A program made the translations under genes and the position numbers. The notes beneath the pieces are model-generated. The model made no database searches. It saw only the letters and a program-made list of their open reading frames with translations, and was not told the DNA's origin. A stretch of DNA of 64,000 nt, taken from NCBI RefSeq assembly GCF_029351045.1, contig NZ_JARKIN010000001.1, positions 6,348,501 through 6,412,500 on the forward strand, given 5' to 3'. This stretch comes from Streptomyces sp. WMMB303. GTDB taxonomy: Bacteria > Actinomycetota > Actinomycetes > Streptomycetales > Streptomycetaceae. This document shows, one piece after another, positions 57,067-64,000 of the stretch; within the stretch, counting starts at the first letter, position 1, and every line of letters begins with the position of its first letter.

Positions 57067-58156
57067 CCTGGCGGACCTCCTCCTGCCCCGCCGCGGCGGC
57101 GGTGCACGCTTGTGGGCCGGACTGTCCCGGCAGCAGTGCCGCGAACCGGTCGAGCGCGCCGGCGATGCCCTCCGGCGGCAGCAGCCCCGGGCCCTGCTCG
57201 TGCAGGAAGGCCTCCAGCGTCTCCGCTGTCGTCCGGCGCGGGGTGAAGCCGAGCACATCACGGGCCTGTGCGGTCCGCACCACCCGCCCGTGGGTGAGCA
57301 GCCGTATCTGTTCGGGCGAGAAGTCCGTCGCGCCCACCGAGCGCAGCACGCTCCGGCTCCAGCGGATCGCCGGCAGCAGCATCGGCACCGTCGGCCGGCC
57401 CAACCTCCGTGCGCACTGCGACAGCAGCAGCACACCGTCCCCGGCGATGTTGAACGTCCCGGCGGTGAGCGCGCCCGGGCGCGGCTCGCCCGCCGCCAGC
57501 CGCAGCACCTCGATCACGTCGTCGTCGTGCACGAACTGCAGCCGGGGGTCGTAGCCCAGCACGGTGGGCAGGACGGGCAGCGAGAAGTAGCCGGCGAGCG
57601 GTGACTCGGCGGCCGGACCGAGGATGTGGGCGAAGCGCAGCACGGTCACCGCGACATCCGGCCGACGCCGCGCGAATCCGCGTACGTACCCCTCGACCTC
57701 GACCGCGTCCTTGGCGAACCCCCCGGTGGGCAGGTCCCTGACAGGTGTCGCCTCGTCGAAGACGGCCGGATCGCGCGGCGCCGAACCGTAGACGCTCGTC
57801 GTCGATTTGATCACCAGCCGGCTGACGCTGGGCGCCTTCTGGCACGCCCCCAGCAACTGCATGGCGCCGATGACGTTGGTCTCCTTGACCGCTCCCCGCC
57901 CGGCACCTCCCAGCGCAGGCGGAGCGCCGTGCACATCCATGTGGACGACGGTGTCGACAGCGTGCTCGGCCAGCACCTTGCCGATGGCGGGCTGACGGAT
58001 ATCGGCCCGCACGAACTCCGCACCGTCCAACGGGTGCGCGGGCGGACGGGCGTCCACGCCGATCACCCGGCTCACCTCAGGCTCGTGCCGGATACGGCGT
58101 ACGAATCGGCCACCGAGCGGTCTGGCGACCCCGGTGACGAGCACGACCTTGCCCAC
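57059..58156 (-). CDS. NAD-dependent epimerase/dehydratase family protein
   Basis: A 365-residue Rossmann-fold extended SDR. The dinucleotide motif is VVLVTGVARPLGGRFVRRI (TGxxxxxG), with VVHMDVHGAPPALGGAGR and VIKSTTSVYGSAPRDP further in. The usual YxxxK has no clear counterpart, so the catalytic function is uncertain. GTG at 58156 follows GGGAGGG. It is the first gene of a two-gene unit with the acyltransferase, suggesting lipid or cell-envelope modification. Confidence 0.87.
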   Translation of the reverse strand: MGKVVLVTGVARPLGGRFVRRIRHEPEVSRVIGVDARPPAHPLDGAEFVRADIRQPAIGKVLAEHAVDTVVHMDVHGAPPALGGAGRGAVKETNVIGAMQLLGACQKAPSVSRLVIKSTTSVYGSAPRDPAVFDEATPVRDLPTGGFAKDAVEVEGYVRGFARRRPDVAVTVLRFAHILGPAAESPLAGYFSLPVLPTVLGYDPRLQFVHDDDVIEVLRLAAGEPRPGALTAGTFNIAGDGVLLLSQCARRLGRPTVPMLLPAIRWSRSVLRSVGATDFSPEQIRLLTHGRVVRTAQARDVLGFTPRRTTAETLEAFLHEQGPGLLPPEGIAGALDRFAALLPGQSGPQACTAAAAGQEEVRQDG

Positions 58157-58287
58157 GATCCCTCCCTCACACCCCCGATACGGCCGGCGCCCCCGCACGA
58201 GCCGCACCGCGCAACCAAAGCAGAACCGCCGCCCTCCTCCCCGGCACGGAGAGAAAGGCGGCGGTCAGTGGCGTGCGGTGCGCTCGC

Positions 58288-58386
58288 TCACTTCTTGTTG
58301 CGACGCTGCACACGCGTCCGCTTCAGCAGCTTGCGGTGCTTCTTCTTCGCCATCCGCTTACGCCGCTTCTTGATGACAGAGCCCAC
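58288..58386 (-). CDS. bS22-like (AURKAIP1/COX24-type) small ribosomal protein
   Basis: A 32-residue, very basic peptide: GSVIKKRRKRMAKKKHRKLL followed by KRTRVQRRNKK. It matches the tiny actinobacterial protein bS22, seen in mycobacterial ribosome structures at the small-subunit interface and related to mitochondrial AURKAIP1/mS38. The GTG start is at 58386. It is too short for most gene finders; the conserved sequence makes it convincing. Confidence 0.85.
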   Translation of the reverse strand: MGSVIKKRRKRMAKKKHRKLLKRTRVQRRNKK

Positions 58387-58570
58387 GACTACCCTCGCTC
58401 ACGGATCATCCCCGCATGGTGCGGGGCGAACTCATTTCGATACTCGGTGCGGGGCGTCCGAGCCCACACGACCTACATGGGGCCACCCTACCCGCCACCC
58501 GGGAATGGGCGTGAATCGAGGGGCATCGGGGCTCCGGTGCAGCGGTGAAACGTGCGCACCCGATCTTCGG

Positions 58571-58780
58571 CTAGGCGCTCTCCACCCCCACGTACGAATC
58601 CTCGAGATACTCGTGGACGGCCTTCTCCGGCACCCGGAAGGACCTGCCCACCCGGATCGCCGGCAGATGACCGCTGTGCACCAAGCGGTACACGGTCATC
58701 TTGGAGACTCGCATCACCGCGGCGACCTCCGCCACGGTCAAGAAGACGACCTCGTTCAACGGCCGTTCGTCAGCAGCCAT
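58571..58780 (-). CDS. bdtA: Small excisionase/MerR-type DNA-binding protein (BdtA-like)
   Basis: A 69-residue protein with a winged helix-turn-helix of the excisionase family: VVFLTVAEVAAVMRVSKMTV, then YRLVHSGHLPAIRVGRSFRV. The ATG at 58780 is chosen because it gives the conserved MAADERPLNEV start; the longer frame to 58804 adds a poor N-terminus. It corresponds to the BdtA protein encoded close to bldN in streptomycetes, a BldD target in S. coelicolor. It may regulate development or be an excisionase-like factor; there is no phage context here. Confidence 0.85.
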   Translation of the reverse strand: MAADERPLNEVVFLTVAEVAAVMRVSKMTVYRLVHSGHLPAIRVGRSFRVPEKAVHEYLEDSYVGVESA

Positions 58781-59729
58781 GTCACACCTGAACCTTCCGC
58801 ACATGTCGGGCGCCGGCTTCCCCTCCGGTGCCTCCTGCTCGCATGTGCGCTCCTCCCCAGATTAGGGGCGCGTGATGCAAGTGGTGAAGAGGAGTAGCGA
58901 TCGCTCGCCTACCGTGACAGACACGCTCGATTGAGTACATAGCGAGTAAGCGCGCGGTAGTAGTCGCACTGCGCAGCGTCATCCGTCGGCACGCGCGGAA
59001 CGCTCCGTCCCACCCCTGACTCCTGCCGTTCCGCGCCGAGCGCCACCCCCTGCGCACCTGGCGGCCCGGAAACCCCGCCACCCCACTGACCTGCGTCGAA
59101 CGTCGAACCATCAGCCCCGCCAGGGACCTTGACCGCACCCCCTTCGCCCCCGTCGCGCCGGGCGGCTCCCTCCCCCCGGAAAAAGGCGGCGCACGCGTTC
59201 GCGCCCCGCGCACGCCCTCGTGTGCAAGCGCTGGTTGTGCAGAACAGCACGACCCCCCTCACGTAGGAGGAGCCGCACTGACGTACCCCGAATCACATCG
59301 CTATGTCGACACGCTTACCCACCGACAGTGCTAGTTCGAGGCACTCAGATGCCGACAGGCGTGGGGCCAATGTGACGTACTTGACCGGAAGTCGGTCAGG
59401 AGACAGCACGGAAGCGCGCTCCTCGATACCGCTCCCCGCGGGCAGGTCGGACAGCCGGCAGCAGCGAACGCCGGGAAATCCGTCCCGCGACTGCGGATAC
59501 CCCGCACCGCCCGACCGCCAACCGGGCCCGGCGCGGAAACGATTCACCGCCCCTTGGACCGCCGTTCCCACGCCGCGGGCAACGAGCGCGACCGCGGGAA
59601 CCGTCTGCGGGCCGCTGCGCCACGGCTCCGACAGGGTCCGACCGGCACAGCACCCAGGGCAGCCCAGAGGGCCGTACGCGGCGCGCTCCGGCGCTCCTGC
59701 CCGCGGTGCGGACGTCGGCCCGATGCCCC
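58781..59729. other. 949-base stretch with no supported gene
   Basis: Between the bdtA start and the acuC stop no frame has convincing streptomycete codon use on either strand. The plus-strand frame from ATG 59303 contains a TTA and runs antisense into acuC. A minus-strand frame ending at 59293 (SASECLELALSVGKRVDIAM) is an extension of acuC-antisense reading and shows no known domain. The half nearest bdtA (58860-59300) has AT-richer patches and may hold its promoter. Confidence 0.5.
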
Positions 59730-60908
59730 TCAGGGCAGCAGCCCGTGCGCGGGGAACACCGCCCGCCGGGTCGCCCGCACCGCCTGGTCCAGGCGGTCCG
59801 CCGGGTCGTATCCCTCGCCCCAGTCCCGCCAGCTCGGCTCCAGCCCGTCCGTCATCCGCAGCGGGGCGCCGGTACCGCCGGTACGCGCGTACACCTCCTG
59901 CCGCCACTCCTCGGGCACTTCGGTCTCCCCCGGCACCGGAGCACCCGCCGCGATCGCCACCAGATGCGTCCAGGTACGCGGCACCACGTCCACCACCGCG
60001 TAGCCACCACCGCCGGTCGCCAACCACCGGCCCCGCGCGTACGTGTGCGCCCAGGCGTGGGCCGCCTCGGCCGCCCGACGCTGCGCATCCACGCTCACCG
60101 CGAGGTGCGCCAGCGGGTCCTCGGCGTGGGTGTCCGCACCGTGCTGGGAGACCAGCACCTGCGGTCGGAACGCCTCCAGCAGCTCGGGGACCACCGCGTG
60201 CACGGCCCGCAGCCAGCCGGCGTCCGCCGTACCGGGCGGCAGCGCCACGTTCACCGCACCGCCTTCCGCCCCCGGACCTCCGCACTCCTCCGGCCAGCCG
60301 GTGCCGGGGAAGAGGGTGCCCGGATGCTCGTGCAGGGAGATCGTCAGTACCCGGGGATCGTCCCAGAACGCAGCCTGGACGCCGTCCCCGTGGTGCACGT
60401 CCAGATCGACGTAGGCGACCCGCTCAGCCCCGAGCTCCAGCAGCCGGGCGATGGCGAGCGCGGGATCGTTGTAGACGCAGAAGCCGGAGGCGCGGTCCGG
60501 CATGGCATGGTGCAGCCCGCCCGCGAAGTTCACCGCATGCAGCGCCCTGCCCTGCCACACGGCCTCGGCTCCGCCGACCGACTGTCCGGCGATGAGTGCG
60601 GAGACCTCGTGCATCCGGGCGAACGCCGGGTCGTCCATGGTCCCCAGGCCGTACCGTTCCTCGGCGGACGCGGGGTCGAGCGAGGCCCGGCGAACGGCGT
60701 CGATGTAGTCGGGCCGGTGCACCAGCCGCAGGGTGGAGTCCCCGAGGGGCCTCGCCGCGGCGACGCCGAGCTCCGGACTGCGCTCCACGCCCAGCGCCTC
60801 GATCAGGCGCTTGGTCAGCGCAAGCCGTACCGGGTCCATCGGATGGCCACGGCCGAAGTCGTAGCCGGTGACACCCTCGTCCCACATCAACTGCGCGCCG
60901 CCGCTCAT
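59730..60908 (-). CDS. acuC: Acetoin utilization protein AcuC / class I histone-deacetylase-like enzyme
   Basis: A 392-residue zinc-dependent deacetylase. GGLHHAMPDRASGFCVYNDP is the active-site HH region, YVDLDVHHGDGVQAAFWDD the metal-binding DxxHHGDG, SQHGADTHAEDPLAH another ligand Asp and ATGGGGYAVVDVV the GGGGY. It deacetylates proteins such as acetyl-CoA synthetase. The start at ATG 60908 is chosen because the family begins near MWDEGVTGYDFGRGHPMD. Its 5' end lies 36 bases from the rRNA terminator. Confidence 0.93.
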   Translation of the reverse strand: MSGGAQLMWDEGVTGYDFGRGHPMDPVRLALTKRLIEALGVERSPELGVAAARPLGDSTLRLVHRPDYIDAVRRASLDPASAEERYGLGTMDDPAFARMHEVSALIAGQSVGGAEAVWQGRALHAVNFAGGLHHAMPDRASGFCVYNDPALAIARLLELGAERVAYVDLDVHHGDGVQAAFWDDPRVLTISLHEHPGTLFPGTGWPEECGGPGAEGGAVNVALPPGTADAGWLRAVHAVVPELLEAFRPQVLVSQHGADTHAEDPLAHLAVSVDAQRRAAEAAHAWAHTYARGRWLATGGGGYAVVDVVPRTWTHLVAIAAGAPVPGETEVPEEWRQEVYARTGGTGAPLRMTDGLEPSWRDWGEGYDPADRLDQAVRATRRAVFPAHGLLP

Positions 60909-60943
60909 GCCCGCCACCGTATCGGGCAGGCCCTGAACGTGAG

Positions 60944-60975
60944 AAAGCCCCGTCGGATGTCTCCGACGGGGCTTT
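60944..60975. terminator. rRNA operon terminator
   Basis: AAAGCCCCGTCGGA at 60944-60957 and TCCGACGGGGCTTT at 60962-60975 form a perfect 14-bp stem with a 4-nt loop, just downstream of the 5S rRNA on the minus strand. Confidence 0.9.
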
Positions 60976-60985
60976 CCCCACAATG

Positions 60986-61105
60986 AGTTCGGCGGCGTCC
61001 TACTCTCCCACACGCTCCCGCATGCAGTACCATCGGCGCTGAAAGGCTTAGCTTCCGGGTTCGGAATGTGACCGGGCGTTTCCCTCACGCTATGACCACC
61101 GAAAC
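60986..61105 (-). rRNA. rrf: 5S ribosomal RNA
   Basis: About 120 nt. On the minus strand it begins GTTTCGGTGGTCATAGCG and ends GTAGGACGCCGCCGAACTC, with the internal CCGAACCCGGAAGCTAAGCC stretch typical of actinobacterial 5S. It lies 104 nt downstream of the 23S 3' end and is followed directly by a terminator. Confidence 0.93.
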
Positions 61106-61209
61106 ACGGTGAAACACACAACCAGCAGCACAACACCCACCCGACAACACGGGGATGGTGCTTGCACGGTTGTTGTCTCAGAACCGACACAGTGGACGCG
61201 AGCCTCTAT

Positions 61210-64000
<2,791 letters not shown>

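Noticed and set aside
59303..60595. 430-codon plus-strand frame from the gap into acuC
   Set aside because: Contains TTA and is Pro/Arg/Ala-rich; most of it is antisense to acuC, and no ribosome-binding site of note precedes it.

Overview
The window is high-GC actinobacterial chromosome, almost certainly from Streptomyces or a close relative. Supporting signs are the strong third-position GC, GTG and TTG starts, a BldN sigma factor with its RsbN-type anti-sigma factor, a conservon (kinase-like/roadblock/DUF742/GTPase), a Rex-hemACDB operon, futalosine-type menaquinone genes, XRE/DUF397 pairs and a reverse-strand 23S-5S rRNA end. No tRNA or CRISPR array was seen.

Layout. 1-2.3 kb: end of a carnitine-dehydrogenase-like gene, a hotdog thioesterase and a TauD-type dioxygenase. 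2.4-5.5 kb: a Gly/Gln/Pro-rich membrane protein and a long-chain acyl-CoA ligase. 5.8-11.5 kb: an accessory island with an XRE/DUF397 pair, three small overlapping genes, a radical SAM/SPASM gene split by an IS30-family element, and a SAM methyltransferase. A 66-bp, 94%-identical copy of an internal piece of the ligase gene sits on the far side. 11.5-16 kb: TetR regulator, dicarboxylate/amino-acid symporter with a Cys-rich leader peptide, DUF4229 protein, an MqnE-like protein without the radical SAM cysteines, and an Lrp regulator. 16-22 kb: late menaquinone genes (UbiX-, MqnP-, MqnL-like) interleaved with a lipoprotein, a rhomboid protease and a Uma2 protein. 22-30 kb: cytochrome c maturation system II (thioredoxin-like, CcdA, ResB, CcsB) behind a phosphatase and hemL. 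30-36.6 kb: a conserved hypothetical, a BCCT transporter, two DUF3558-like lipoproteins and a DUF2637 membrane protein. 36.6-40.3 kb: divergent class I lysS and argS. 40.4-44.3 kb: conservon with a GAF protein. 45-51.2 kb: the rex-hemA-hemC-cobA/hemD-hemB operon with a Rex operator. 51.5-61 kb: glutaredoxin, HAD phosphatase, bldN, rsbN, acyltransferase, epimerase, a 32-residue ribosomal-type protein, a BdtA-like DNA-binding protein and AcuC. 61-64 kb: 5S and most of 23S rRNA.

The genes converge on respiration and development. Heme is made by HemA, HemL, HemB, HemC and HemD; it is attached to apocytochromes by the ResB/CcsB system, while CcdA and the thioredoxin-like protein handle thiols. Menaquinone is finished by MqnP, MqnL and UbiX-like enzymes, and Rex links heme synthesis to NADH/NAD+ state. 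BldN and RsbN form a developmental sigma/anti-sigma pair; a promoter matching the sigma-BldN consensus and a strong hairpin separate the two genes. The least explained locus is the 5.8-11.4 kb radical SAM/methyltransferase island, which appears inactivated here by a recent, clean IS30 insertion.
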